The notes beneath the pieces were generated by a model that saw only the letters and a program-made list of their open reading frames with translations, had not been told where the DNA came from and searched no databases. A DNA stretch of 64,000 nucleotides from Chlorops oryzae. Lineage: Eukaryota > Arthropoda > Insecta > Diptera > Chloropidae. Made by a program: the position numbers and the translations under genes. The DNA is taken from the NCBI GenBank assembly GCA_020466095.1, contig CM035806.1, positions 20,396,071-20,460,070 of the forward strand, in the 5' to 3' direction. Shown here one piece after another: positions 11,902 to 22,939 of this stretch; position 1 is the first letter of the stretch; each line of letters begins with the position of its first letter.

Positions 11902-14900
11902 CTCTAGAGCGGACAACAGGAATGAAAAATGTGTCCGCTTAACAGAGGAGAATGAAACCCTTTGAGAAGAAGGAACACTAGAGCATTCCCAAAAAGTGCC
12001 CGCTTAAGTGTCCGCCAGAAGAGTAGTACACTCTATTCTGCAACATGAAGTTTTCAAAGGTTTTTCAAGTTTTCCATTTCTTTGACAGACTTTTTTTTTT
12101 TTAGAGAAAAACAAAGATTATATAATTTGAAAATGTTTCAATTCTTTGTAGAATATTTAAAAATGGATCCAACTTGAAAGTTCTGTAACTCAATAACGGT
12201 ACTAACGTCTTAAACATATCGCATATCAATATTTTGCAGAAATTTCACTGGACACCCTGTATGCAAATGTGATTAATTTTGGGAACTCACTGTCAAAAAT
12301 GTTGCTATACTTCTTCTGCTCGATTGGGTATTTATTGAGACTTGTTATGGTCGCATAGGAGCCACTTGCACTTGGTGGTCTTCCAGCTGGATCAAGATGG
12401 TTGAATACATTTTGCTGACTCCCATAATTTGGAGTAAAACTGAAACAAAATGTTTACAGCTATTGTAGAAGAAAAACTTCTGAAAAAAAAATTTTTTTTT
12501 TCTTTTTTATTTGACTTACTGCATTGCACCCTGACGCAGATGTTTCTTAGCGCGCAAATACATTCCGATGGCGACAAGTGCCAGCATGAATACCAAACCC
12601 ATTCCGATGGCTATGATAGCCAACAATGTTGCGCTCTGCGAGGGCTCCTGAGTGGGCGTTATTAGCGAATTTTCGGGTGGGGGTTTTCCTATTTTCAAAG
12701 AGATTCACTTAAATAATGCAAAAAAAAAAGAAAGGAAAAATTGTTGTGCTTGTGTTTTCGTTTTGGTGTGTTCGTGTCCATTCGTGTTCGTGTTCGTGTT
12801 CGTTCGTGTTTGTTTCGTGTGCTTTTGATGAACCTTTAAGACAGCTTTTTATACGCTTGAAATGCAATTTCGTATCGTTAGCGTGCGGCGGGCCACGCAC
12901 AAGCAAGTTAATGGTGAGCGGAATTTGCTCGGTTGCATTTCCGGTACATGGCAGGTAGACAAGAAACGATTCGATTTGATGTGGTACAAAGCCTTCAGCA
13001 GGGATGCTTAGCGTTGGTAGCGCCAATGCGTCTTGCTCGACTTCGAAGTCAAGGGTGATGGAGTATGGCAACTATGTAGGTACATATACATATGATAATT
13101 TCATTCCGACGCAACGAGAAAAAAATAAAACAAAGCTCAAGGTCAATGACGTCTATAAACTGCATAAGCAACATCATCGGGACATATTGTGTCCACCTTT
13201 ATCGAACTTACCGGATAAGCGGTTAAACTCTGCCAAGAAAACTCTAGCTCATGAACATCGGCGGGCACAGGGACACTGAATTGCATGGCGTATGTATTGA
13301 TGGTGCCTTCGTGTACGTAGAATAAATCAGCTTCGAGACCTGCAACGACCCAAAGAATTCAGAATTAATTTTAGAAATGTTGAAGAAATTGTTGTGATTT
13401 GGAAAAAAATAAATAAATAAATAAATACACGAGTTTCCATATACGTTCTTCTGGCGTCCGTATTAGTGTATCTGAGAGCCCCTCGGATCTGCAAAGAATA
13501 CATAAGCAGCACGAAAGTGTGTTTAACCTTTAACATTTATCAAAATCATTCTGGCAATTAGATACACATTACTACTATATGGCCGCCAGAAGAACGTTAC
13601 TTTGTCAAGAAATGCCCATACATATAAAATTCTTGTTATTTTCATTCGAATACAATGGATGTTTTCCACCGCTTGAAGCATTTAGAGAATTCAACAATGC
13701 ATACCTGAACGAAAGCATGAATGATACGAATGCAATGTTTATCGAAATAGAATGTACGAAATTTTATTTGAATTTTTTTTCGCCTCTACCCTCATGGAGA
13801 ATCAACGATTGTAAAAGCAATGATATCCCAGTAGAAAAATATCTCGTGCAGGACAAATTCATTAGTAATTTTGCCGGGACGCATGACACCATGGATGACA
13901 ATGTCATCGTAGACTACTTTAATTTAGAGTAGTGGATGGATAGCGTGCGCACTCAACAATCCAAAGATTGCGGGCTTGAATCCCGCCTGAGGCAAGCAAT
14001 AATTGTAAAAAAAAAAAAATGATTTTGAAAAAGACACGAAGATTGCTTCGAATGATTTCTATAAATAGACATTTTAAGAGAAAAGTTACAAAGGGAGTCT
14101 CTTCTTTTATGCGGATGTCCGCCTGAAATTTTCTACTGGGATAATAGGTCATTCATAGGTACATATATATATATACATATTCATAAGGGAATTTATCGAG
14201 AATTCATCTCAGAATTTTTAATAATTAAATGGAATATCGATCGTATTTCTAGTCTGTAGGCAGTATCATTGTTGTTGTTGTTATTATTATTATTTTTTTT
14301 TTTTTTTCCAAAAAATTTCGTATCGAAATTTCAGAAGGGAATTTCACTTTTCTTCTGAATTTATTCCGCAAAACGTTTCATCAACGTCTTCCTTCAATGG
14401 GAATACAAAATTGTAGCTCAGCACATTTTCGTCCTGCTTAATCCGTCTGGGCGGCAGTACTGTTAACTCCCTCATTTTCATTTCTCATTATTGATTATTT
14501 ATAATTTAAATCCCTCAAAGAATTAACCCAGATATTTCGAATCGCACACTCGAAGGAACGGCTTAACACTCCCAATGGTCAGGAAATAATTTCAGCTTAA
14601 TATTCTCGTATGCAGCAAAATAATAAAGCAAACTACTATATATACACATATAAACATATAAAATACACAATATATCCATATATATATATTTATATGTCTA
14701 TTGAGCCGTCTCGAAAAGTCGATGACTGTTTTGGGATTTCAACTTTCGTGACTCGACACAATCAAACACGTTTGAGAGAACTTTGAGGCTTGTTGCGAAC
14801 GAAGACAAAAGTCCCGGCGCTGCCTTGGGGCTTCGTGTAATCATTTAGTGACGCAAAAGTTTATGGCTATTGACAAAACTAGGACAACAAACAATCTAGA

Positions 14901-15662
14901 ACCATTTATCAGCTCCTCTGGGAATCGAATAAGTTTTTTTTTTTTTTTTTTTTTTTTTTGTTTTTGCCAGCAAACAAATGTTGAAACGACAAGGAACGAT
15001 GGATAATGTGTTCCGTTGAAAAGAAGGTCAAAGCAAAAATGTTATGTGAGGCCAGTGATGACGATGATGTTCTTCTTCTGTATTTTGTCATTGCTTTTGA
15101 TTTTGTGATTTCGATTTTATACAACTTTTACAGTTCGTGCCAGCGAGTCGGGAAATTTCCCCACTGATTTTCGGATTGATTGCCAATCCAAAATTGGAGA
15201 TCGAAACTAAAATGAGATTACATTTGGTGTAACGAAACGTGCATTCGTTATCGCAAACAAATCACGTTGTTTCGAATCAAAATTCATCGATTTTAAGACG
15301 AACATTTTTCTGGCTGGGAGCGAATTTGGGGGAGAAATATGTGCAGTAGGGAGAACCAATTCTATCCAATGTCATGGTTTCTTTCTTTTTTGAAAGTTCA
15401 TTGGCTAAGGATTTTTTAACTTTTTTTTTTTTTTTATAGAAATTTTCTCCCGATTTGTTTTGAAACGGTAAATACGTCGGATACCGAATTTCCCCAAAAA
15501 TTTTTGCTTTTCTGAGATATTTTTTTCGAGATTTCAAAGATGGTGTTTGTCCATAAGCAAAATTTTTCGAGATATTGAGGCACTGGTCGGAAGAAAATTA
15601 TTCAAGTTCTAAAACGACGTCCCACCATGTTCCCAAAAACATTGAATTATCTCGAAAAGCAC

Positions 15663-15698
<36 letters not shown>

Positions 15699-17880
15699 AA
15701 TTTTTGGGATTTTTGTGACAGATCCTAGTAGTGGTGGTACCCTTAATAATGGACGGATCAAGAAAATTTTTGGAGAGAATGTTTATGACTGCAGAAGAAG
15801 CATACATGCCAACTTTCAAGTCCCATTTGCATTTCAGGTGTAAGAGACAGTTTTCGAAAAACGACTTTTTGCCACGCCCACTTTTTCTATTTTTGGAAAT
15901 TACATTAACCGCCTTTTAGTATGTCCAAATACCAAATTTCATACAAATACTTCAAAAAGATCAGGTTTAGGAGCAGTTTTTTTTTTTTTTTTTTTGAATT
16001 TCATAACAGACCCCAGTACTGTTGGTTCCCACAAAAAATAGTCCGATCAGGTCCATTCTCGAAATTGTTCTTACTCATATTCCCGGCAAACCGCAAACCA
16101 AAATTCATCAAGTGTTTATTTTATTTATTATTAAAGATAGTAAAGCTTACAAAAACTTATGCTAACTTAAAGAAGATTATAGCACTGGCTGCTAAGGCCT
16201 TCGGCTATGATTCGTCATGTAGCTCAACTCCTTCGATAAGAAACTCGTATACAGACAGAAGGACAGACACGGCTAAATCGAATATCCTGATGACGCTGAT
16301 CATTTCTATACCGAAACACTGTGCGACATTTTAGAGGTCATGTTTTGTAAACAAAAATTTGACGACTGTTTTTGAAAGTGCTCGATGAGTATAACAACGC
16401 CTTATACTCAGTTTTGTCAAGTCACCTCTACTTTTTTTTTAAATAGACTTCAAAAAGTGGGGCCGAGAATTAAATTACTCACTTACTTATGGCTATATCT
16501 CGTAATCCGTTCAATATTTTTATTTTCTTTCTATCACAATTTATAGCTCTGAACTAATTTTAAATAGTTTTAGTACAAACCGGCCCGAAAAAACTATATC
16601 TAGTAGGTGCAAATTGCAAAACTTCCTAAAATTTGACGTGTTTTTTATCATACTTTATTTTGTATGGCCTATAACTCCCAAGGCAATGAACATTTTATCA
16701 AAATTTTTTGATGCAAATATAGAAAAATTATAACTAAACAACTTCTTCATATACACGAACTGCATCCGAGCACTACTTGATACCGTTTTACCGCTGCAAA
16801 GTTGAACAATTTTTACCAAAAATCGGAGGAAAAAACGCAAAATCACCCTTTGGGTATGCACGAAATTTTTCAATCCAACGCAAATGGTTCCGAACCATGA
16901 AAATAGTATGTAATCAGTGTTGCACTATTTTCTTTTCTGGATAATCTGCCAAGGCAAAAAGGGATTTAGGGAGTTTTTTTCCTTGGCAGATTATCCAGAA
17001 AAAAAAGTGCAACATTGATTAGAAATTTTTTTTACGGTTCTGAACATTTGCTTTGGATTGAAAAACTTCCTTGATCGGTCCATTATTAAGGGTACCTCCA
17101 GTACTAGGGTGTCACAAAAATTCCAAAATTGCCTCAAAATCTGACTTTTTCGAAATATTTCAATGAAACTTAGAGGTTGAGCTTATATTTAAGCGTCCGA
17201 ATGGATTTTTTTTTAAATTGTAAAAAATTGGGCATGGCAAATGGGCGGTTATCGTAAAAAAAGTTTACAAAATTAGGTATATGGGGCCCCTAATGGCCTT
17301 AAAAACCTCTTGAATATGATTTCATAGTGGTCCGGTTTTTTGGGCGTGGCTTAAAAATTATCTAAACATGTGTGTCTGTGTCGGGTATTTTATTGTCAGG
17401 CTCGGCTGACCATAACACCCTTACTTGTTAGTTTTTCTCCTTTTGCTTTAATATATTCGCTACAATTAAAAAACTAGGCTCGGTGGACCAACTGAAAATG
17501 TGCAAAAAAAAAAAACAATTAATAAATTGATGCTCTAAAGATACGCGTAGGAAAGTAAGTGGGCAAAATATATTTGGCATTCCAATCCAAAATTTGAACA
17601 TTATTCGTTGAGCTTTTTCAATTCAATTCAATGTCTCTCTTTACCGAATATGAATGTGTTGTTTTTCAGCCAGCGGAAAAAAGAATTGGAGTGCAAATTA
17701 TTTATTCATAGATATATGTACCTATATAAATCGATTATTAATATAATTAATAATTAAGTAAAACTTACCCATCAATTTCATAATTTCTCGATGGTTAACG
17801 AAAACGTTTAAGTAACCCCGCGACGAAATTGGATACCAAGCGATAATGGCACCAAACAAATATATCCAGAATTTAACCAT
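2257..17880 (-). CDS. Drl-2: Derailed/Ryk-family WIF-domain receptor pseudokinase (Drl-2-like)
   Basis: Single-pass receptor related to Wnt-binding Derailed/Ryk proteins. Ten exons join without a frame break: 17880-17769, 13339-13212, 13071-12834, 12688-12520, 12439-12291, 11102-10984, 3597-3143, 3064-2924, 2827-2531, 2371-2257 (1923 nt, 640 aa, near the usual family length). All junctions are GT/AG and phases agree. Order: signal peptide (MVKFWIYLFGAIIAW), WIF domain (residues ~23-155), membrane span (~179-204), Ser/Asn-rich juxtamembrane stretch (~325-348), kinase-like domain (~360-635). The Gly-rich loop is GSFGRIFVG, Lys is at ~400, the catalytic loop is IHKDIAARN, and DFG is replaced by D-N-A (515-517), the Ryk/Drl signature of low or absent catalysis. 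Known role of the family: non-canonical Wnt signalling, axon and muscle guidance. Start chosen at 17880 because the hydrophobic leader follows directly. AATAAA signals lie just past the stop (~2237-2250). Family is secure; the choice of Drl-2 over drl or dnt is inference from the C-terminal tail (NEFFNVM...CCW, LSQLLSYL). Confidence 0.9.
3598..5040. other. Intron 6, proximal part: no gene seen
   Basis: Intronic AT-rich DNA. The only clear structure is a 31-bp poly(A) tract at about 4279-4309. Short open frames here have no supporting features. Confidence 0.5.
5080..5690 (+). repeat. Satellite-like tandem array, ~60-65 bp unit, 9-10 copies
   Basis: The core AGTAAAGGGTTAATAAAAC recurs near 5123, 5250, 5311, 5378, 5430, 5481, 5541, 5607 and 5668, each followed by an A-rich stretch and preceded by ATATATCGTGC. 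Units differ by point changes and small indels, so the array is old. It lies in intron 6 of the receptor gene. Confidence 0.85.
6035..6115 (+). other. tRNA-like module 1 in M1 copy 1
   Basis: Box-A-like AATAGCTCAGTTGTTTAAG near 6047 and box-B-like GGGGTTCTATCCC at 6091-6103, followed by GGCGGCGG. It does not fold into a standard cloverleaf at normal length, so I treat it as a degenerate pol III promoter module rather than a tRNA gene. Confidence 0.6.
6276..6350 (+). other. tRNA-like module 2 in M1 copy 1
   Basis: Box-A-like TTTAGCGTAATGGTTAAG near 6282 and box-B-like GCGGTTCAAGGCTCG at 6326-6340, then a CTCGGCCGAG palindrome. Same orientation as module 1, about 230 bp downstream. No paired acceptor stem visible. 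Confidence 0.6.
6680..8276. other. Intronic spacer, no gene seen
   Basis: Mixed AT-rich DNA with T-rich runs (7760-7870). Open frames of up to 99 codons (for example 7952-8251) show no domain, no splice consistency and no conserved-looking composition. Confidence 0.45.
8277..8869 (+). repeat. Left long TIR
   Basis: Inverted counterpart of 10035-10627, with very few differences across 593 bp. The inner end carries overlapping TATCGATA motifs (8820-8836). Confidence 0.9.
8885..9836 (+). pseudogene. Frameshifted transposon-encoded protein of unassigned family
   Basis: Two overlapping frames make one broken protein. The N-terminal part (8885 to ~9095) has CYVCG and a W-P-K segment. The larger C-terminal part runs from about 9105 to 9836 in another frame and includes GLLTGMQSGFTKHCCFLCLW, DSRATEHHY, PPLHIKLGLFKNFVKAL, and MSLKIHFLHSHLDFFPENLG with SDEQGERIHQDL. 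I recognise this as a protein type that recurs in arthropod genomes as multicopy, transposon-derived sequence, but cannot place it in a named superfamily. The Cys/His and acidic residues of the last motifs look catalytic or metal-binding (inference). Besides the frameshift, a middle segment may be missing. Confidence 0.7.
10035..10627 (-). repeat. Right long TIR
   Basis: Inverted copy of 8277-8869, ending GGTCCAAAA. The TATCGATA-rich inner end is at 10068-10096. Confidence 0.9.
10984..12439 (-). CDS. Drl-2: Exons 5-6: cytoplasmic juxtamembrane region
   Basis: Exon 5 (12439-12291, phase 2 to 1) reads on from the basic tail with a Tyr/Ser-rich segment (SASGSYATITSLNKYP). Exon 6 (11102-10984, phase 1 to 0) continues with YATTLLPTDAQTAGTASYS and ends NVTQ|GTGAGT. 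Assignment rests on perfect phase continuity and on the Derailed/Ryk pattern of a long, poorly conserved juxtamembrane segment. The intron between them contains a CT tract; the next intron is 7.4 kb long. Confidence 0.78.
11395..11600. repeat. GAGTC/GACTC-rich repeat, copy 1
   Basis: About ten GAGTC or GACTC pentamers in 200 bp in an otherwise AT-rich stretch. A related block is at 40070-40265 and a weaker one near 19140-19210. Function unknown; may be an old non-autonomous element. Confidence 0.45.
11628..11907 (+). repeat. (CT)n tract
   Basis: About 280 bp of CT repeats with TTT interruptions, in the intron between exons 5 and 6. The Leu/Ser or Arg/Glu frames across it are spurious. Confidence 0.97.
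12520..13339 (-). CDS. Drl-2: Exons 2-4: rest of WIF domain and transmembrane helix
   Basis: Exon 2 (13339-13212) encodes the strand-rich WIF core ending FSWQSLTAYP. Exon 3 (13071-12834) starts LPYSITLDF after a TAG acceptor and carries the second WIF half (LHFKRIKSCLK). Exon 4 (12688-12520) encodes a Pro-rich linker, a helix of ~25 hydrophobic residues (LLAIIAIGMGLVFMLALVA) and a basic stop-transfer tail. Two short introns separate them; all donors and acceptors are canonical. Confidence 0.88.
13826..14141 (+). mobile_element. TA-flanked TIR element, family M2 (one tRNA-like module)
   Basis: Termini TCCCAGTAGAAAA and TTTTCTACTGGGA are perfect 13-bp inverted repeats with TA on each side (13824-13825, 14142-14143). 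Length 316 bp, no transposase. Lies in intron 1 of the receptor gene. Confidence 0.85.
13925..13995 (+). other. tRNA-like module in M2
   Basis: GTGGATGGATAGCGTGCGC resembles a box A region and GGGCTTGAATCCCGCC (13972-13987) a box B with a T-arm-like stem. No complete cloverleaf. It sits in the middle of the TIR element. Confidence 0.55.
14144..15535. other. Intron 1 spacer with poly(T) tracts
   Basis: No gene seen. T-rich runs at 14296-14307, 14936-14959 and 15420-15435; a TATA-type AT dinucleotide stretch at 14637-14695. Confidence 0.5.
15665..15960 (-). repeat. Dispersed repeat family A, partial copy 3a
   Basis: Reverse-strand match to the A body: GGATCTGTCACAAAAATCCC and the GGTACC block at 15705-15745, and the GTGGGCGTGGC block near 15873. 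Begins at a 30-bp poly(T) run. Confidence 0.65.
15985..16322 (-). repeat. Dispersed repeat family A, partial copy 3b
   Basis: Reverse-strand match to the A 5' half: GACCTGATCGGACTATTTT (16040-16055), GACAGA stretch (16253-16270), GATTCGATTTAGCC and GATCAGCGTCATCAGGA (16270-16302). An unrelated ~90 bp interrupts it near 16110-16200. Confidence 0.65.
16866..17065. repeat. Long inverted repeat (85-89 bp arms, 26-nt loop)
   Basis: The arms 16866-16954 and 16981-17065 pair over nearly their full length; the inner 43 bp, which includes GGATAATCTGCCAAGG and its complement, is almost perfect. A transcript of either strand would form a long hairpin. It may be a fold-back element or a hairpin RNA source; the sequence alone cannot decide. 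Confidence 0.85.
17067..17432 (+). repeat. Dispersed repeat family A, copy 4
   Basis: Starts in the A body (GGGTACCTCCAGTACTAGGG at 17089) and ends GTCAGG-CTCG-GCTGAC, CATAACACCCTTACTTGTT at 17396-17429. It abuts the long inverted repeat. Confidence 0.75.
17769..17880 (-). CDS. Drl-2: Exon 1 of the Drl-2-like gene: signal peptide and start of WIF domain
   Basis: 112 nt coding. It encodes a 20-odd residue hydrophobic leader, then YLNVFVNHREIMKLMG, the conserved beginning of the Derailed WIF domain. It ends ATGG|GTAAGT in phase 1 and splices across a 4.4-kb intron to 13339, where GTCTCGAAGC restores Gly-Leu-Glu-Ala. An in-frame ATG at 17922 would add 14 residues before the leader; I prefer 17880. 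Confidence 0.85.
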
Positions 17881-18561
17881 TTTTGTTTTTATCGAATTAC
17901 TTTGAACGACTTGGTTTGACACAAACCGTATTTCACGTTCCGGATTATTTAGTTCAAATCAATGCGATTTTTTCAGTTACTTCATCGGTTTCTTGTTTTT
18001 CATTTACAACGACATTACTTGACCTACATTTCAAACGTCTCATCAGCATTTTCTAAAACGAATTAACAAAAAAAAAAAAAAAATTCTTTAATGAAAACTA
18101 AATCTTCTTATTGCTTTCCCCTGTGTGTGTGTGAGTGAGTGTTGAAAGTGAATTTATCAATAAGTTTTTAATTCGGTTTTTCCATTCCATGTCAGTTTCT
18201 AAACCAATTAAGAATTTTATATGAAAAAATAATGATGTTTTGGACTTTTAGCCATTCGTAATGACTATCAAATTATCGTTGTTCCATTATCATTGACATC
18301 TAAAATTATAGAAAATCCAAAGAGGGTTCAAATCGGAAAGGACATAACCAAAGAGCACAAAAACATAAGAACACAAACCAAAAACGTATAACCTGTGAAA
18401 GACAAGTAAGCATGCCACATGGGACCGAGTCAGGAAAATGTTGGGAGCTCTTCTGGAATTAATAAAAGTCACTTTGTGTCGAAAACACGCGAACTTTGCC
18501 ATTAAATAATTTCCATGAAATTCAGTTATACATAATTGAACGTCTTAGGGTCGTCCGCTAT

Positions 18562-18758
18562 TCATTCGATCGATCCATTTTTCTTTAAAGTATTTATTTC
18601 AATTTTACATTTGCATCCTGCAGTGCAGATACCATCAACGGTAAGGTAATGAAATATGCCTTCGTACGACAAGTCATAGCAAGCTTTGCAATGACAAGTG
18701 GGTTTTTCTTTGACCATTAGTCTGCACTGAGTTGAACATTTGGAACGCGGTCCGGAAC
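18562..18758 (-). CDS. Orphan terminal exon encoding a cysteine-rich domain (unrecognised)
   Basis: Open for 65 codons from a good acceptor (TTTTTGTAG|GTTCC) to TGA at 18562. It contains eight cysteines in a tight pattern: C-x3-C, then about ten residues, C-x-C-x2-C, then an aromatic stretch, then C-x3-C-x-C. That density suggests a small disulfide-rich secreted domain (inference). The exon needs one nucleotide from an upstream exon (phase 1). I could not identify that exon; the leader-like exon at 31937-31997 has the matching phase but is 13 kb away. No family recognised. Confidence 0.45.
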
Positions 18759-18759
18759 C

Positions 18760-19980
18760 TACAAAAACGAGTCTTAACTTTTATTTTTATTTGTATTTTT
18801 TATTATTTTTCGTCCTTTTTTTTTCTCTCGCTGTCATGTGAGCGTTGAAAATGTTGAGACTTTGCAAAGGAGCTTACAGTAATATGTGATTTATGACGTT
18901 CTTTTATTAAAAAAAAAAAATTAAATTACATTTGCCATGATTACGTGAAGCAAGGATGGAAAATATGAATAAGAAATGAAAGGGAAATTCCTTTTTTTTT
19001 TTTTTTTTTTTTTTTTTGGAAGAAAAGAACGCCAAGAAAGTCTTTGTTAATTTTTTTTTTTACTCTTGAGTGGTATTTCTTTTAAAGCTGGGAATAGAGA
19101 GAAAAAGAAATTTCATGTTTAAAAGGCAAAAGAGCTCTTTTGACTCCATATTTACAACATATACCAGTCTCTATCACTACTAAAAGGCCTTTGAAAGAGT
19201 CCATACTCTAGAGATTGTAATCGAATTCCCATTGCTAGAATTAATTATAGAATTTTCGGTTCGTGGAAGGATCGTTGAAATCTCTGAAATGGTTCCATTT
19301 TTTGTTTCACTGAAAAATCAACTCGTTTTTAATTGACATTGTTGTTTATAGTATTGCTTGTCATGGGCCAAAAGCCACGTTTTCGCTGTCACAATATTCA
19401 TCAGATGAATATTATTTAAAATATGTTTCTCTTTTTTTCTGAAGCCCTTCAATTTTATCCTCATGCTAAGTTATATTATATTCTTTGTTTTTTTTTTTAT
19501 GTCACTTGATAGTTTAATTTGTGATAATTTTAGGAGACAAAAAATTAAATTAAAATAAGTTTAATTTATAAAAAAAAATAATTTTTTTTTAAATTTATAT
19601 ATAATTTTATTATAATTGTTCAGTTTTTTTTTTTTTTAAGAATAAGAAAATTTTGTTCTTCATTTTGATCGCAAACAGATTTGGCTTGATTGATTCACTT
19701 TCAAATTATAACAATGCAAGAATAATGGCTCAGCCGTTATACTCCTCTTTTGATGTCCAAAACCGATAAGCTAACACGAAGGACTAAACAAACTACAACG
19801 GAAAGCAGCGTTAATATGCCATCAGTTTCTTCCTTCAAATTTGAATATAAAATTCACCACACGTTAAAAGAGAAATCGTCTGCAAGAGCATTTTGAACAG
19901 CTGTGACCTCTGACCATGCGCTGTGACAAAAGCCGGTCTCAATTGAAGTTGGCTGAAGTCCTGTTGGAGTAAAAGAACAA

Positions 19981-20022
<42 letters not shown>

Positions 20023-20798
20023 TGCAATCGGAGGAAAATGGAAGTAGCCAACTGTTGAGAATTCTTAAATGATTGGATCTCATCTGACTCTGCAGAAGGA
20101 AACTGCATTGGGCATGGTAAAACATGATACACCGATATACTGATTTTGATGCTGAATGGATCTGAAACAGGGAAAAAAATATCGACGATTTGAAATTGTT
20201 GAGTTCGATTTCTTTTTTGACAAGAATTGCAAGCTATTTTATATTCGATAAACTGGAATGTAGAAAGACAGACAACATGTCCCATTCATTTTTATTTTGA
20301 ACTTTATCAATGGATAAAGATTTTCACAAGGGACAAACAAACAAAAAAAAATTTTAAAAATTCGCAAAGCCCCTCGAATTAGTTCAAAGATTCTTGAAAT
20401 CGAGCAGGAAGAAAATTGGAGGGTTATATGGTCTATATAAGCCGCAGGGTATATTGCGTACAAATGCAACATATGGTGAGCTCTTGTTAACAACCAGAAC
20501 AACCTATAGGACTCCAAGTTTTACAGGAGAAAAATTGAACCCATATAACATTCGAATGGTCTTCCAAATAAGAGGTACAGCAATAAATACAGTGGTGTTC
20601 ACAAATGTCTGAATGCGAATCCGCTAATGGATTTGCTTTCCTTTCCCCCGGATAAAAAAATAAAAATTCCTCTCATCAGCCGGCTTATTAACATTATTAT
20701 TGAATGCGCCGGAGATTTCCTTTATCACGTTAAATTTGAATCCCTTCGATTTTCATTATTATTCAAGCCTTTTTATTCCCGACACTCACGTGTTTTTG
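18760..20798. other. Spacer with long homopolymer tracts
   Basis: No secure gene. Poly(T) at 18992-19017 and poly(A) at about 19982-20017. A weak two-exon coding possibility on the minus strand (20161-20022 and 19960-19854) is described among the rejected items. Confidence 0.4.
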
Positions 20799-20799
20799 T

Positions 20800-21316
20800 C
20801 GTTGTGTGCAATATACCATATATAGAAATGATCAGCGTCACCAGGAGATTCGATTTACCCATGTTCGTCTGTCTGTCTGTCTGTATACAGTTTTCTTATC
20901 GAAGGAGTTAGCTATCTCGATGAAATTTGGGACCAACCAATTCGAGAATAGACCCTATCGTACCATTTATTAGGGTACCTCCAATACAAGGGTCTGTCTT
21001 TCACAAGAATCCCAAAAACTGCCACAAAATTCGAGATATTTCAATGAAATTTAAAAATTTTGCTTTTATGTATGTATATTAGCCTCCGATTAAATTTAAT
21101 AAAATTAGAAATTTTGGCGTGGCAAGAGTGCGGTTTTCATAAAAAAATTTGAACAAAATTCGGAATACGAGGCCCTAAATGGCCTTAAAAATCTCCAAAA
21201 TACTTTGTCCGAATCGTAGTGATCTTGGGGCTATTTTAAAAAATCTTGAAACGAACATATTTGTGTTGGGAATTGTATGGTCAGGCTCGTCTGATTATAG
21301 CACCCTTACTTGTTTT
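20800..21316 (+). repeat. Dispersed repeat family A, copy 5
   Basis: Near full length: GATCAGCGTCACCAGGAGAT at 20831, a short GTCTGTCTG stretch, GTACC block at 20976, and 3' end GTCAGG-CTCG-TCTGAT, TATAGCACCCTTACTTGTT. Confidence 0.8.
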
Positions 21317-21319
21317 ATA

Positions 21320-22904
21320 TGCAGACGTATTCTAAATGATTATTCCCGGGAATTTATTCGCTAGAAATTTAAGTAATTAAAGTAAAGAATTATATGAACT
21401 CTTCTCAAAAATTTTCAAAATTCTCACTCCCTTTATATTGCCTTCCCAGTGTGCTTGGAATGGAAGAAGTTTTTTTAAAACCCGAAGGGAAAAATTGCCG
21501 GGGAATATTTACAATCGGGGCTGATTATCACAAATTGTTAAATTATACAATTTAAAGACAGAACATTGGACTGCCTGCACATTTGGGTGGTCCAAATTTG
21601 CTAAGTTCGTTTCATTTTGCGAGTCAGCCCCTCAAAATGTAGTAGAGGGCAAAAGAAAAGGGAAATGAAAAGATTTAGATCGATCGGACATCATTTAGAG
21701 GGGTGCTCAACGAGGTCAAAGTTCAGAAACATGATTTTTTAAACTCATGCCGCTAGTACAAATAACAAAAATATGCACTTACAATATTCTAAATATATCA
21801 AAAACTAATTAAGATAGGAAGACGAAACAAACGTTGGCTGATTCCTAAAATATCAGGAAATTCAAAAATATATTTTTTAATTTTTACACTGAGAAAAATT
21901 TTTTCACAAAGCTAACAAGAAAATTCTAAAAGTTTTTTTTTCCAATTTAACGAATTTTGAAGACCAAAAGTGGATAACAGTGTTGTTTATTAAACAAAAA
22001 TATATCACTGCTTTTCGAAAAGTAATCGGTAAATTAAAGCATAAAAAAATTAATTTTATTTTATTTAGGTACCAAAAAAAAAAAATTAAATTAAAAAAAG
22101 GAAAATCTGAAAAGCACAGCTTTTTTCGAAACCAATCTATGAAAAAAGAATTAACATACAATATTATGTGCTCGTATTGTATATTTTTAAGCCAAAAGGT
22201 TGAAAAGGAACGACTCCTTTCAGCTGGATATCATTCAAATTGCATATGTTAGTCCAATACTAAAGAAAATAAAGCCAAAAAAAAAAAAATGTGTTTGGAA
22301 AGCATAATCAACGTAACTAAGTGGATCTGGCGCCACGGCGAAACAGTATATGATAACCTAATGTATTCAATAGACGAGAATAAAATCAAGCGGGGGTAAA
22401 AAAGTAATATAAACGGAAGTCAACAATGTGCGTTGCATTGAACCCGGACTTAAAAAAGGACTTCATTTACATGTCATTTGGATATTAGAAATTCTAATTA
22501 GGTTTCCTTCGAAGCGATTTGCATATAATTTTATTTTCCAAGGGTTGAAAACTTTCCTAACTTGATATTTCCTACATTAAATATAGAATAATTTGCCTAG
22601 ACTGTAATGCTTACTGGGGGGCGGGTTCTTTTCGTAATCTCGACACATTGTTCTAAAAAGGAAAAAATTCAATGCTTTTTAAACATAAATCTTATTTGTT
22701 TGATAATTATGCCTATTTATAGTAATTTGAGTAAGTATTTCTATCGATTGTTAAGTTCAAGGAATCATTTCTTTGAAGTGTGTATGTTCTTCTGCAAATT
22801 TTGCATTTTGTGATGGAGATTTCATACTGCCAGCTAAAAGTTCTGAGTAGAAAATTCAAGGGAATTGGATTTACAGCAGAAATTCAGGTCCTTATAAGGG
22901 AGGT

Positions 22905-22939
<35 letters not shown>

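Noticed and set aside
13579..13932. 117-codon plus-strand frame in intron 1 of the receptor
   Set aside because: No domain, runs into the M2 TIR element, and composition is ordinary; antisense to an intron with no other support.
19854..20163. Possible two-exon minus-strand coding piece (20161-20022 and 19960-19854) with protein-like text such as CHSAWSEVTAVQNALADD
   Set aside because: The best-looking frame requires reading through a poly(T) tract or a phase the donor does not give; no start exon and no recognised domain.
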